Assembly: GCA_902795785.1 (NCBI GenBank)
Contig: CADBMK010000063.1
Location: forward strand, 1 to 14,656
Direction: 5' to 3'
DNA from: an uncultured Bacteroidia bacterium
GTDB lineage: Bacteria; Bacteroidota; Bacteroidia; Bacteroidales; UBA932
DNA: 14,656 nt
Below the pieces are notes generated by a model. The model saw only the letters and a program-made list of their open reading frames with translations, was not told where the DNA came from and did no database searches. The first letter of the stretch is position 1. Each line of letters starts with the position of its first letter. The position numbers were made by a program, and so were the translations under genes. Positions 1 to 9,009 of this stretch are shown here, piece after piece.

Positions 1-924
1 ATGGGCATATTCGCCATCTTCGAGAAGTCCGTCATTGGCAGGAGCATCGTCAAGAACGGTGTGGAGACGGTGGCGAAGGGAGTCGGCGACGCCACTCCTG
101 CGCAGTGGACAGGCACAGTGGCAATCGTGGGGGCGGTCTGCACCCTTCTCTTCATCCTCTGCTTCCTTCTGACACGTGAGCACGTCAAGGTGGAGAAAAA
201 GGAGGAAGGGACGGATTCAATCAGGAAGGACCTCAGGAACCTCCTTTCCAACAGGCCATGGTGGCTGCTTCTGGGAGGAGCCATCGGACTTCTGCTGTTC
301 GGCTCCATACGTGGAGGCGCTGCGGCTTATTACTTCTCCAACATACTTGGAACCAGCGCCCTTGTGAGCTGCGCCATCTTCCTCTTCATCGGAGAGATTG
401 CCCAGATGATAGGAGTCCTCTTTGCCGTTCCGGTCTCGGAAAAACTCGGCAAGAAGAACACCTTCATTACTGTGCTGGCCGTCCTTGCCGTGCTGAGCGC
501 CTCAGTCTGGTTCATTCCTGAGACTCCGGGCGGATTCAAGATACTTCTTACCATTCAGCTCGTGATCTGCATTGCCATCGGCCTCAACTCCCCTCTCCTG
601 TGGTCAATGTTCGCCGATGTGGCAGACTACTCAACGCTCAAGAACGATACGGCTTCCACCGGCCTCATTTTCTCATCATCGTCCATGGCCCAGAAGTTCG
701 GAAGCGCATTCGGCGCCTTCTTCCTGATGCAGATCCTGGCCTGGAGCGGGTACGAGAGCCAGGCCATCCAGCAGAGCCGGGAGACACTGGGAGCCATCAA
801 GGCCGTAATGAGCTGGGTTCCGGCCCTGGGCTGCGTGTTCGGCATCGTGTGCCTTGCATTCTATCCGTTGACAACCTCAAAGGTCAGCCAGATTCAGGCT
901 GAACTCGAATCAACTAAAAAGTAA
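1..924 (+). CDS. GPH-type sugar/cation symporter, C-terminal part (partial at left edge)
   Basis: This is an inner-membrane carrier of the glycoside-pentoside-hexuronide (MFS_2) type, which imports sugars with a cation. The visible 307 residues contain about seven hydrophobic segments, at roughly 40-58, 88-104, 115-143, 152-170, 180-206, 225-246 and 270-288. A charged central loop (TREHVKVEKKEEG, about 58-70) fits the cytoplasmic loop between the two six-helix halves. The segment with a Ser-rich turn followed by MAQKFGSAFG (near 224-238) resembles the helix 10-11 region of the family. Family members are usually 450-500 residues with 12 helices, so about the first five helices lie outside the window, and the ATG at base 1 is probably an internal methionine. 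It sits 19 bases upstream of the GH130 gene, so the likely cargo is a mannose-containing disaccharide; that substrate is inferred from context only. Confidence 0.8.
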   Translation: MGIFAIFEKSVIGRSIVKNGVETVAKGVGDATPAQWTGTVAIVGAVCTLLFILCFLLTREHVKVEKKEEGTDSIRKDLRNLLSNRPWWLLLGGAIGLLLFGSIRGGAAAYYFSNILGTSALVSCAIFLFIGEIAQMIGVLFAVPVSEKLGKKNTFITVLAVLAVLSASVWFIPETPGGFKILLTIQLVICIAIGLNSPLLWSMFADVADYSTLKNDTASTGLIFSSSSMAQKFGSAFGAFFLMQILAWSGYESQAIQQSRETLGAIKAVMSWVPALGCVFGIVCLAFYPLTTSKVSQIQAELESTKK

Positions 925-943
925 ACTTAAAATCATTATTCAT

Positions 944-1921
944 ATGGCAAACATTCCTTGGGAAGACAGACCCGCAGGGTCAAAGGAAGTAATGTGGAGA
1001 TACTCGGCCAATCCTATCATTCCACGCAACCTTCTTTCAACTTCCAACTCCATCTTCAACTCGGCCGTGGTTCCGTTTGAGAAAGGCAAGTATCATTTTG
1101 CAGGAGTATTCCGCTGCGACGACACCAACCGCAGGATGAGGATACACGTGGGGTTTTCAGTTGACGGAATAAACTGGGACATCAACGAGGAGGATTTCCA
1201 TCTCGTAGGTGCCGACCCTGAAGTCGGGACCTGGGTTTACGGCTACGACCCCCGTGTCTGCAAGATAGAGGACAAGTATTATGTAACCTGGTGCAACGGC
1301 TACCACGGACCTACCATAGGGATAGCCTGGACCACAGACTTCGAGACCTTCCATCAGGGCGAGAACGCCTTCCTGCCTTATAACAGGAACGGCGTGATGT
1401 TCCCCAAAAAGATAAACGGCCGCTTTGCAATGCTCTCACGTCCGAGCGACACCGGCCACACGGCCTTCGGAGACATATTATACTCCGAATCCCCTGACCT
1501 TGAATTCTGGGGGCACCACCGTCACGTGATGGCTCCGGCCGCATTCGAGCAGAGCGCCTGGCAATGTATGAAGATCGGCGCCGGCCCGGTACCTATCGAG
1601 ACGCCGGACGGCTGGCTCCTTCTCTACCACGGAGTGCTTCGTTCCTGCAACGGCTATGTCTATGCCTTCGGCTCTGCCCTTCTGGACTTGCAGCAGCCTT
1701 GGAAGGTGCTGGCAAGAAGCGGCCCGTACCTGATTTCACCCCGTGAGATCTACGAGCTCACCGGCGACGTTCCTAACGTCACCTTCCCTTGCGCGGCTCT
1801 CCACGATAAAGAAACCGGCAGACTGGCCGTTTACTACGGCTGCGCAGACACCGTCACCGGACTGGCCTTCGGCTATGTTCCGGAAATCGTTGAATGGACC
1901 AAGAAAAACAGCATAGTTTAA
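944..1921 (+). CDS. GH130 beta-mannoside phosphorylase (GH130_2-like)
   Basis: This 325-residue protein has no signal peptide and should be cytoplasmic. It has the five-bladed beta-propeller pattern of GH130, whose phosphorylases split beta-1,4-mannosides with phosphate to give alpha-mannose 1-phosphate. The motif YDPRV (101-105) carries the family's catalytic Asp, here D102. Basic residues that bind phosphate in the phosphorylase subgroups appear present: R148, R166 (LSRP), K210 (KIGAG) and H229 (YHG). From memory these lie at a constant offset of two from D104, R150, R168, K212 and H231 of the human-gut enzyme UhgbMP, which favours a phosphorylase over the hydrolytic GH130 subgroups. The gene lies between a sugar symporter (19 bases upstream) and a GH92 alpha-mannosidase (9 bases downstream). 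That fits processing of mannosyl-N-acetylglucosamine from N-glycans, although mannosyl-glucose cannot be excluded. The GH130 call is firm; the exact substrate is inferred. Confidence 0.88.
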   Translation: MANIPWEDRPAGSKEVMWRYSANPIIPRNLLSTSNSIFNSAVVPFEKGKYHFAGVFRCDDTNRRMRIHVGFSVDGINWDINEEDFHLVGADPEVGTWVYGYDPRVCKIEDKYYVTWCNGYHGPTIGIAWTTDFETFHQGENAFLPYNRNGVMFPKKINGRFAMLSRPSDTGHTAFGDILYSESPDLEFWGHHRHVMAPAAFEQSAWQCMKIGAGPVPIETPDGWLLLYHGVLRSCNGYVYAFGSALLDLQQPWKVLARSGPYLISPREIYELTGDVPNVTFPCAALHDKETGRLAVYYGCADTVTGLAFGYVPEIVEWTKKNSIV

Positions 1922-1930
1922 TCCAGGATT

Positions 1931-4177
1931 ATGAGAAGAATCGCATTGGCCGGACTGCTTATCGGCACCGTCCTGTCCGCCCAGAATCCGGCGGACTACG
2001 TCAACACATTCATAGGCACCACTAATTTCGGAGCCACCCATCCGGGAGCCGTGGTTCCCGGCGGAATGATGTCGGTGGTACCGTTCAATGCGATGGGGTC
2101 CGACCGCAACCTCTACGACAAAGACGCAAGATGGTTCTCGGAGGCCTACGAGTGGCGGAACTGCTTCTTCACCGGCTTTACCCACGGCACCCTCAGCGGG
2201 GTCGGCTGCCCTGATATGAGTTCACTCCTTACAATGGCAACCGCCGGGGACCTCGAGCCTGATTATCACAACTACGGATCAGACTATTCCGATGAGGAAT
2301 CCGTTCCGGGATATTATTCCACAGTCCTGAACAAATACGGCATACGGGCTGAAGCCACGGCCACAACCAGGAGTTCCGTAGAGAGATACACCTTCCCTGA
2401 CGGCAAGGGCAACATCCTCATTAATCTTGGAGAAGGTCTTACCAACGAATCCGGTGCAATGGTGAGGATGGTGAGCCCGACTGAAATTGAGGGAATGAAA
2501 CTGCTCGGCACTTTCTGCTACTGCTCCCAGGCGGTATTTCCCGTTTATTTTGTGGCAAGGGTAAACAAGATTCCTTCCTCTTCCGGCTACTGGAAGAAGC
2601 AAAGGGTAATGACCGGTCCTGAAGCAGCCTGGGACAAGGACAACGGCAGGTATAAGATATACACCCAATACTCAAGGGAAATTGCCGGCGACGACATCGG
2701 ATACTGGTTCACCTACGACAGCCTGGAAGACGGAGAGCAGGTGGAACTGCGCCTTGGAATCTCCTATGTTTCCATTGAGAATGCAAGGATGAATCTGGAA
2801 GCGGAGACAGGAAGTTTTGACGAGGTCAGAAAGAAGGCCTACGACGAGTGGAACTCCCTTCTTGGCAGAATCACGGTCAAGGGCGGCACGGATGATCAGA
2901 AGACAGTATTCTACACGGCCCTCTACCATACCCTTCTCCATCCTAACGTCCTTAACGACGTCAACGGAGAGTACCCGCTTATGGAGAGCGGCAAAACAGG
3001 CCATACTTCCACAACCCGCTATACGGTATTCTCCCTATGGGACACCTGCAGGAACCTCCACCAGCTGATGACCCTCGTTTATCCCGAAAGGCAGATTGAC
3101 ATGGTCCGTTCCGTAGTTGACATGTACTCTGAGTGGGGCTGGCTTCCGCGATGGGAACTTTACGGCAGGGAGACCTGGACGATGGAAGGAGACCCGGCCA
3201 TCCCGATGATTGCCGACACCTTCCTCAAGGGCCTTACGGATTTCAACATAATGGAAGCTTACGAGGGAATGCTCAAGAGCGCCACGACTCCCGGCAAAGA
3301 CAATTTGGTAAGGCGAGACATCGATCCGTACATTGAAAGAGGATATATCCCGGTTGGCTGGTTCTCACAGGACGCTTCCGGAGACAATTCCGTCTCACAC
3401 GCCCTGGAGTACTATATGGCCGACAATGCACTGGCCAACCTTGCCTCCGCCCTCGGGAAAAATGAGGACGCAGCCATTTTCCGGAACCGTTCCAAGGGCT
3501 ACGTCAACTATTATGACAGAGAGTACGGCTGCCTCAGGCCACGCACCGTTGACGGCGCCTTCCTGTCCCCTTTCAATCCGCGGCAGGGAGAGAATTTCGA
3601 GCCAGTTCCGGGCTTCCACGAGGGCTCGGCCTGGAATTACACCTTCTATGTACCGCATGACATTCCGGGCCTTGCAAAGCTTATGGGCGGGAAGAAGGCG
3701 TTCATCAGCAAACTCGCAAAAGTCTTCGACGAGGGGCTGTATGACCCGAGCAATGAGCCGGACATAGCCTACCCATACCTTTTCAGCCGTTTCAAGGGCG
3801 AGCAATGGAGGACCCAGAAACTGGTCACCGAGATTCTCAACAAGTATTACACTGTAAAACCGGACGGTATTCCGGGCAACGACGACACGGGCACGATGTC
3901 TGCCTGGGCCGTGTTCTCAATGATGGGATTCTATCCTGACTGTCCAGGCGAGCCTTATTACACCCTCACCACCCCTGCCTTTGACGAGATTACCCTGAAT
4001 CTTCCGTCCGGGACCGTAAGGATTGAAGCGAAGAACAGGAAAAACGGTGACGGACTCATAGAATCCATCACCGTTGACGGTAAGAACACCGGTTTCAGAG
4101 TTTCTCACTCCCAGCTCATCGGAGCCAGAAATATCATTTTCCGCCTGAATTCCGGAAATCAGAAATCCAGCCGGTAG
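1931..4177 (+). CDS. GH92 exo-alpha-mannosidase, exported
   Basis: This is a 748-residue calcium-dependent alpha-mannosidase of family GH92, acting in the periplasm or at the cell surface. Residues 1-17 form a short signal peptide with a hydrophobic core ending LSA-Q. The N-terminal beta-sandwich (about 20-290) opens with YVNTFIGT and contains GFTHGTLSGVGCPDM (82-96). The catalytic (alpha/alpha)6 domain follows, with FSLWDT (367-372), GWFSQDASGDNSVSHALEYY (476-495), FHEGSAWNYTF (562-572) and GIPGNDDTGTMSAW (646-659). E564 is the probable general acid, and the Asp pair D651/D652 marks the general-base region. Length is normal for the family. Where many members read NEPxHH, this one reads NEPDIAYPYLF (608-618), which may affect linkage specificity. 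Translation starts 9 bases after the GH130 stop, so the two are almost certainly co-transcribed. The last 19 bases overlap the end of the convergent receptor gene. Confidence 0.95.
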   Translation: MRRIALAGLLIGTVLSAQNPADYVNTFIGTTNFGATHPGAVVPGGMMSVVPFNAMGSDRNLYDKDARWFSEAYEWRNCFFTGFTHGTLSGVGCPDMSSLLTMATAGDLEPDYHNYGSDYSDEESVPGYYSTVLNKYGIRAEATATTRSSVERYTFPDGKGNILINLGEGLTNESGAMVRMVSPTEIEGMKLLGTFCYCSQAVFPVYFVARVNKIPSSSGYWKKQRVMTGPEAAWDKDNGRYKIYTQYSREIAGDDIGYWFTYDSLEDGEQVELRLGISYVSIENARMNLEAETGSFDEVRKKAYDEWNSLLGRITVKGGTDDQKTVFYTALYHTLLHPNVLNDVNGEYPLMESGKTGHTSTTRYTVFSLWDTCRNLHQLMTLVYPERQIDMVRSVVDMYSEWGWLPRWELYGRETWTMEGDPAIPMIADTFLKGLTDFNIMEAYEGMLKSATTPGKDNLVRRDIDPYIERGYIPVGWFSQDASGDNSVSHALEYYMADNALANLASALGKNEDAAIFRNRSKGYVNYYDREYGCLRPRTVDGAFLSPFNPRQGENFEPVPGFHEGSAWNYTFYVPHDIPGLAKLMGGKKAFISKLAKVFDEGLYDPSNEPDIAYPYLFSRFKGEQWRTQKLVTEILNKYYTVKPDGIPGNDDTGTMSAWAVFSMMGFYPDCPGEPYYTLTTPAFDEITLNLPSGTVRIEAKNRKNGDGLIESITVDGKNTGFRVSHSQLIGARNIIFRLNSGNQKSSR

Positions 4178-6564
4178 AATACGTTAGGCAATGAAATGCC
4201 GTTCTTGTCCGTACGGACGTCTAGCGTTCCCAAATCGAAACGCTGGTTAAGCGGCGCCTTTGAATCGAGGACATTCAGCCCTTCGAATGCAATGGTATGG
4301 CTGACCTTTTTCCTGTTGATCTTATAACTGATTGTAAGATCAACGATTCCGGTTGGATCAAAACGTTCCGAGAAGGCCCTGTCCTCAAAATAAACCGGTG
4401 TATCGTCAAGAATTCCTGCGCTGACATTTGAACGCATGGCGGCGACATCTATAGGTGTATAGCGCAATCCGCCCTGAATACAGTACTTTGCGCTTACACT
4501 GAGCACTTTGTTGCCGAATATCCATTCCTTTCCTCCCAGTATCTTGAACATAAATCCGCGGTCGTAAAGCTGGTTGTGCCAGATTCCGGCAGCATCCCTG
4601 TACTCGGACTTGAAGACTGACAAGTTAGTCTGTCCGAAGAAACCATGGTTCATATACTGCTCGAGAGTGATGTCTCCTCCATAGTTGCGGGTTTTACCCA
4701 CTCCCGAAAGCGCCTCGTCGGTATAAGCAAAATGCCTGTTGCATACGCAGTACGTGCTTGAGCCGACACCGACCGGAGTATCGAATCCGTACTGGAAATA
4801 GGCATTGACACGAACGTTCAGGTTATCGCCTATCCTATAGGCATATGATGCCATAAGGTTATGGCTCTTCGTAAGGTCCAGGTCCTTATTTACAAGGGCA
4901 CCGCGCTCGTTGCGATAGAAATATGCGTCAAGTTTTTCCATCATTGAATGAAGGCCATAACCGAATGAAACCGTATTCTTATCATCCGGCTGCCACTTTA
5001 CGCTGACACGCGGTTCCAGCGAGAAGTCCTTTGAAAGAAGGAAATAGTTGGCCGTGATTCCGACCGAAAGGCTCACGTCTCCCCTCAGACTGAAAAGATG
5101 CTGGGTGAATGCGGAAGCGAGTCCGGTATTGTCCTTCATGTCCGTATAGGTTCTCATTGTAGAAGGATCTGCATAAACGTAATCCACGGAACGGTAATTC
5201 AGGTCAAAGAAACGATGAGAGTACTCCACTCCGAACTGCGCGAGCCACTTTGGCGTCACCTGTTTTGACAACTCGCCGTTGAACAGGATGCGGTCTTCAT
5301 TCTGGCGCTGTTTGCTGAAAAGATACTGACTCTGCGGCTCCTCAAATGCCAGCGGAGTCAACAATACATTGTCCGCACTGCGTTCAAGCCCATAATAGAA
5401 CAAATCCATATTGATATGCTGCATATTATAGGCAAGGGTGGAACGCAGCGTCCACTTGCTGTCAAAAGTCTTCCTGTGGGACACGCCGGCAAGTATCTGA
5501 ACCATTTTTCCGTCGTTATTGCTGGCATCGTACGCGGAATGCATGTCCGCCAGGTCAACGCGCCCGTCCTCAGTGGAGTCATAGAGGCCAAGTCCGAAGA
5601 AAGAGAACGATCCGGCTTTGGCGGTAGGGACATTTACCTTCCAGGAAAAATCCTGGAAATCCAAATGAGTTCCCTGAGCGTCAATCAGTCCGATTTTGTC
5701 AACCAGAGAAGAGAAACCGTAACGATAGTTTACAATATAGCTTGACTTGGAATTCACGGCAAGCGGGCCTTCAAGCGTCAGTTCCTCGAAAGCCGTACCC
5801 AGCTGCAGGATGTTCTCATGCCTGGTATTGTTGCCGGAACGCATCTTAACATCGAAAACTCCGCTGAGAGCGTTGTTGTAGTTGGCATTGAAAGTGGAAG
5901 TGAAGAAGTCACTGTTGCCGATAACGTTGGCGTTCAAGCCGCTTACCAGTCCGTAGCCCGCGTTCCATACATCATTGTAATGGTTCGGCGTAAACGCCTC
6001 CACGCCTTCGATGCGATACTGCATACGCTCAGGAGCATTTCCGTGAACGGAGATTCCGCAACCGTCACTGTCACCGGAAATGCCGGCATAGGCCGACATA
6101 AGCCTGGCTGGATCGTTGGCGCCACCCGCAATACGGCTCGCCTCTTCCATCGAAAGCATTATTCCGCCGGTAAGGACGTTTGGATTGACAGTTGACATCT
6201 TGTTGATACGAGGTCTTACGACTGCTCCGGCAAGTTCATTTGCAACTTCACGCAACTCAATATCTATGACCACTTCCTTGTTTCCGGAGATCAAGACTTC
6301 CTTGAGCACACTGGTTTCGTAACCGATAAACGAGGCCTCAACAGTGTATCGTCCGGACTGCTTCAAATTAATCACATAATTGCCATCCAAATCTGCGACA
6401 GTTCCAACCGACGGCAATTCAACAATCCTGACTGCAGCGCCCACGAGGGTTTCACCCGAAATGGCATCCCTGACCGTTCCCCTTAAAGTCTCAGCGGCGG
6501 CATTCGTTGCACACCAGCAAATAAACGACAGGTATAACGGCATTAAACTCAATACCCTTTTCAT
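4159..6564 (-). CDS. TonB-dependent receptor with carboxypeptidase-regulatory-like N-domain (third gene of receptor operon)
   Basis: This 801-residue outer-membrane protein takes up an unknown ligand using TonB-transmitted energy. Residues 1-24 are a signal peptide. Residues 27-108 form a CarboxypepD_reg-like beta-sandwich (LRGTVRDAISGETLVGAAV; ADLDGNYVI; FIGYE). A plug domain follows at about 130-240, with DPARLMSAYAG, ISVHGNAPERMQYRIEGVEA, then NYNNALSGVFDVKMRSGNN. The rest is a beta-barrel ending in aromatic Phe (YRLDF), as expected for BAM-dependent folding. It aligns without gaps to the next receptor (6615-8981) over at least the first 246 residues, so the pair looks like a tandem duplication. 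It follows that gene by 50 bases and is the last member of the operon. No SusD partner is present. Its 3' end overlaps the GH92 gene by 19 bases. Confidence 0.9.
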   Translation of the reverse strand: MKRVLSLMPLYLSFICWCATNAAAETLRGTVRDAISGETLVGAAVRIVELPSVGTVADLDGNYVINLKQSGRYTVEASFIGYETSVLKEVLISGNKEVVIDIELREVANELAGAVVRPRINKMSTVNPNVLTGGIMLSMEEASRIAGGANDPARLMSAYAGISGDSDGCGISVHGNAPERMQYRIEGVEAFTPNHYNDVWNAGYGLVSGLNANVIGNSDFFTSTFNANYNNALSGVFDVKMRSGNNTRHENILQLGTAFEELTLEGPLAVNSKSSYIVNYRYGFSSLVDKIGLIDAQGTHLDFQDFSWKVNVPTAKAGSFSFFGLGLYDSTEDGRVDLADMHSAYDASNNDGKMVQILAGVSHRKTFDSKWTLRSTLAYNMQHINMDLFYYGLERSADNVLLTPLAFEEPQSQYLFSKQRQNEDRILFNGELSKQVTPKWLAQFGVEYSHRFFDLNYRSVDYVYADPSTMRTYTDMKDNTGLASAFTQHLFSLRGDVSLSVGITANYFLLSKDFSLEPRVSVKWQPDDKNTVSFGYGLHSMMEKLDAYFYRNERGALVNKDLDLTKSHNLMASYAYRIGDNLNVRVNAYFQYGFDTPVGVGSSTYCVCNRHFAYTDEALSGVGKTRNYGGDITLEQYMNHGFFGQTNLSVFKSEYRDAAGIWHNQLYDRGFMFKILGGKEWIFGNKVLSVSAKYCIQGGLRYTPIDVAAMRSNVSAGILDDTPVYFEDRAFSERFDPTGIVDLTISYKINRKKVSHTIAFEGLNVLDSKAPLNQRFDLGTLDVRTDKNGISLPNVFYRLDF

Positions 6565-6614
6565 GATAATACAAAATAAATGGTTAGCAATACTCCGTTA
6601 AATTACAAAAAAAT

Positions 6615-8981
6615 TTAGAATTCCAGCCTGTATGCAATATTAGGGAAGGCAATTTCCGTGAACTTATCCACGGTCTCATGCGTTCTCAGGTCGAAGGTCT
6701 TGCCATGGAATGAGCGGATCTTCAGAAAGTCTATCAGGAAGGAATGTGACACCCTTCTTGCATTGACGGTGTACTTGGCCGAGAATGCATAGCTTACGTT
6801 CATCTTCATCTGCTCACTGAACGGATCGGCATTGTTCTCAGGAACAATCTTGTCCGGATTCATCATCACGTCCTCGAAGGTGACGCCTTCCGTAAGCGGG
6901 GTATAACGGTCTCCTCCGGCCAGGGTAACCCTGAAGTTGACTGAAAGCACGTTGGCATTATCCTTTTTCCGGCCGACCATCCATTCCTTTCCTCCCAGGA
7001 TGTTTGCAACGTAACGTCTGTCGTAACGTGTATGATGCCACACACCTTCCGCGTCACGGAATTCAGATTTGAAGAGCGACCCCGTAATCATTCCGTAATA
7101 TCCGTCATTGAGATAACGCTCAAGGGTGAAATCAATGCCGTAGTTGCGTCCTCGGCCTTCGTTCACGAGGGCGTCAGACTTGAAGAAGTTGGTGTTGTTG
7201 ATGTTGGACATAGTCCCTTCAGGGGTCACAGGAACATCGAAGAGATACTGCCAGTAAGGCTCAACCTTGAAAAGGGCGTTCTCACCCAGACGCTTGGAGA
7301 AAGAAGCCGAGATATGGTGGCTTCTTGTAAGTCCGAGGTTTGAATTAGGCTCCGGAGCGGTTTCTCCAGGCTTTGTCACGAAATACGTATCGAGGCTTTC
7401 CCTGCGGCTGTTGAGACCATAAGCAAGGGCAAGCGAAGCAGTCTTTGAGAGTTTGTACTGAGTACTGATGCGCGGCTCCACAAGGAACTGGTCCGTAAGA
7501 TGGAACCAGGTGGCATTTGCTCCCGCAACAAAGCTCAGACGGTCCGTAACGCTGACCTTATGGTTGGTAAACACCCTGGTCTGGCCGGTAAGGCCGTCAC
7601 CTTCATATATCCTGAAAAGAGGGCCAAAGGTCTGGGCAACGCGGTCCATCCGGGCGTTGTATTCCATATGGGTATGTTCAATTCCGTTCTGCATATTGTA
7701 GCGGGAATTAAACTTCTGCTTATGGATGACGCTGAAGACCAGGTTAAAGAAGCAGTTTCTTCCGTCCATTGAAGGAACCTTTGACATTTGCTCGTCGTAG
7801 TCGTTGATACCCACCTTCATATAGGTTCCCGTGCAGGACACGCTTGAAGTGAGGGTTCCTCCGTTACCGAAGCGGATATTATGCTTGAGGCCACCGCCCC
7901 AGTTCCTCTGATTGGACCAGCTTTCGTTCATATCCCAGAGGGTCTCCCATTCACTCCTGTCAGAAACACCGGCCTCATAATTGTCGATAAGGCCCGTAAA
8001 CCAGAGAGAGAAAGTTCCCGCCTTCCTTGTAGGGAAATTAAACTTGAAACTCAGGTCCTGGTAATCAAGCGTCTCCTTCTCCATATTGATTGCGTGAATC
8101 TTCTTGGCAACAGAAAGGAAACTGTACCTGTAGTTTACGAGATATGATGCCCTGGCCACTCCTTCCCGAGCTTTGCCAATCGGACCTTCCGAGGCAAAGT
8201 CGATTCCAAGGAGGCCAAACTGGAAGGCGTGCTCATATTTGGCGTTGTTTCCCACGCGCATCTGCATATCGAAGGCTCCGGAGAGGGCGTTGCCGTATTC
8301 GGCAGGCATCGCTCCCGTCATGAAGTCACTGTTTGCGAGTACTGAGCCGTTGAGTGACGAGAAAATTCCGCCGCCGGCTCCCGTGATGTCGGCAAAGTGG
8401 TTGGGGTTGTTTACCTCAACGCCTTCTACCCTCCACTGAAGCATAGCCGGAGAGTTGCCGTGGATGCTGATTCCGTTGGATGCTCCGCCGCCTACCACAC
8501 CTGCAAACACGGATGCGGTACGAGCAGGATCTGCAAGGCCGCCGGCATAGCGGTTGGCTTCCTCCACACTGAACATCCTGGCGCCAACCTGGGCCATATC
8601 GTTAAGCGGAAGCTGTTTGTTGACCTTTGGCCTGACAAGGGCTCCCTGAAGAAGGGTGACGCTTTCCGTCATCTTAAGATCAAGCACCATCTCCTTTCCG
8701 GAAGACAGAAGCTGTTCTTTCAATTCAAGGGGTTCATAACCCATAATGCTTGCCAATACCGTATGGCGGCCTACAGCCACGCCTTCTATTACAAAATTAC
8801 CGTCGACATCCGTAAGCGCATAGGTTGACGCGCTCGCGTCAATGACAATTGCCACTCCAGCCATAGGTTCGCCCGAGGCGATATCACATACATGTCCCCT
8901 GATTGTCTGTCTGGCAATCGTGGAAGCAGAGAGAATAAATGGCAACAATACGCTGATTGTTGCCATAAGAAGTTTTTTCAT
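6615..8981 (-). CDS. TonB-dependent receptor with carboxypeptidase-regulatory-like N-domain (second gene of receptor operon)
   Basis: This is a 788-residue outer-membrane receptor, paralogous to the one downstream at 4159-6564. It has a signal peptide (about 1-24), a CarboxypepD_reg-like domain (27-108; IRGHVCDIASGEPMAGVAI, TDVDGNFVI, IMGYE), a plug (about 130-240; DPARTASVFAG, ISIHGNSPAMLQWRVEGVEV, YGNALSGAFDMQMRVGNN) and a long beta-barrel ending in Phe (YRLEF). Identical residues fall at identical numbers in both paralogues, for example EEA at 140-142, AGG at 146-148 and DPAR at 151-154. It starts 28 bases after the stop of the OMP_b-brl_3-type gene, with no recognisable promoter between, so it is read as an operon member. 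The ligand is unknown. The lack of a SusD partner argues against ordinary glycan import, and nothing seen assigns it to siderophore, peptide or vitamin uptake. Confidence 0.9.
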   Translation of the reverse strand: MKKLLMATISVLLPFILSASTIARQTIRGHVCDIASGEPMAGVAIVIDASASTYALTDVDGNFVIEGVAVGRHTVLASIMGYEPLELKEQLLSSGKEMVLDLKMTESVTLLQGALVRPKVNKQLPLNDMAQVGARMFSVEEANRYAGGLADPARTASVFAGVVGGGASNGISIHGNSPAMLQWRVEGVEVNNPNHFADITGAGGGIFSSLNGSVLANSDFMTGAMPAEYGNALSGAFDMQMRVGNNAKYEHAFQFGLLGIDFASEGPIGKAREGVARASYLVNYRYSFLSVAKKIHAINMEKETLDYQDLSFKFNFPTRKAGTFSLWFTGLIDNYEAGVSDRSEWETLWDMNESWSNQRNWGGGLKHNIRFGNGGTLTSSVSCTGTYMKVGINDYDEQMSKVPSMDGRNCFFNLVFSVIHKQKFNSRYNMQNGIEHTHMEYNARMDRVAQTFGPLFRIYEGDGLTGQTRVFTNHKVSVTDRLSFVAGANATWFHLTDQFLVEPRISTQYKLSKTASLALAYGLNSRRESLDTYFVTKPGETAPEPNSNLGLTRSHHISASFSKRLGENALFKVEPYWQYLFDVPVTPEGTMSNINNTNFFKSDALVNEGRGRNYGIDFTLERYLNDGYYGMITGSLFKSEFRDAEGVWHHTRYDRRYVANILGGKEWMVGRKKDNANVLSVNFRVTLAGGDRYTPLTEGVTFEDVMMNPDKIVPENNADPFSEQMKMNVSYAFSAKYTVNARRVSHSFLIDFLKIRSFHGKTFDLRTHETVDKFTEIAFPNIAYRLEF

Positions 8982-9009
8982 AGATCCTAAAAACAGTATT
9001 ATAAAATCA

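Noticed and set aside
1736..2185. 149-codon open frame on the minus strand opposite the GH130/GH92 junction, and similar open frames at 8397-8828 and 3333-3767
   Set aside because: Each lies opposite or across strongly supported genes and shows no recognisable domain or family motif. They look like by-products of codon use in the real genes.
6565..6614. Promoter-like TATTTTG in the 50-base gap before the last receptor
   Set aside because: It misses one base of the TAnnTTTG consensus and has no -33 partner at proper spacing. The gap is better read as an intra-operon spacer.
4159..8981. Reading the two receptors as SusC of a polysaccharide utilisation locus with the adjacent GH92/GH130
   Set aside because: They lie on the opposite strand in a different operon, no SusD follows either, and their plug and N-terminal sequences look like the shorter non-Sus receptor type.
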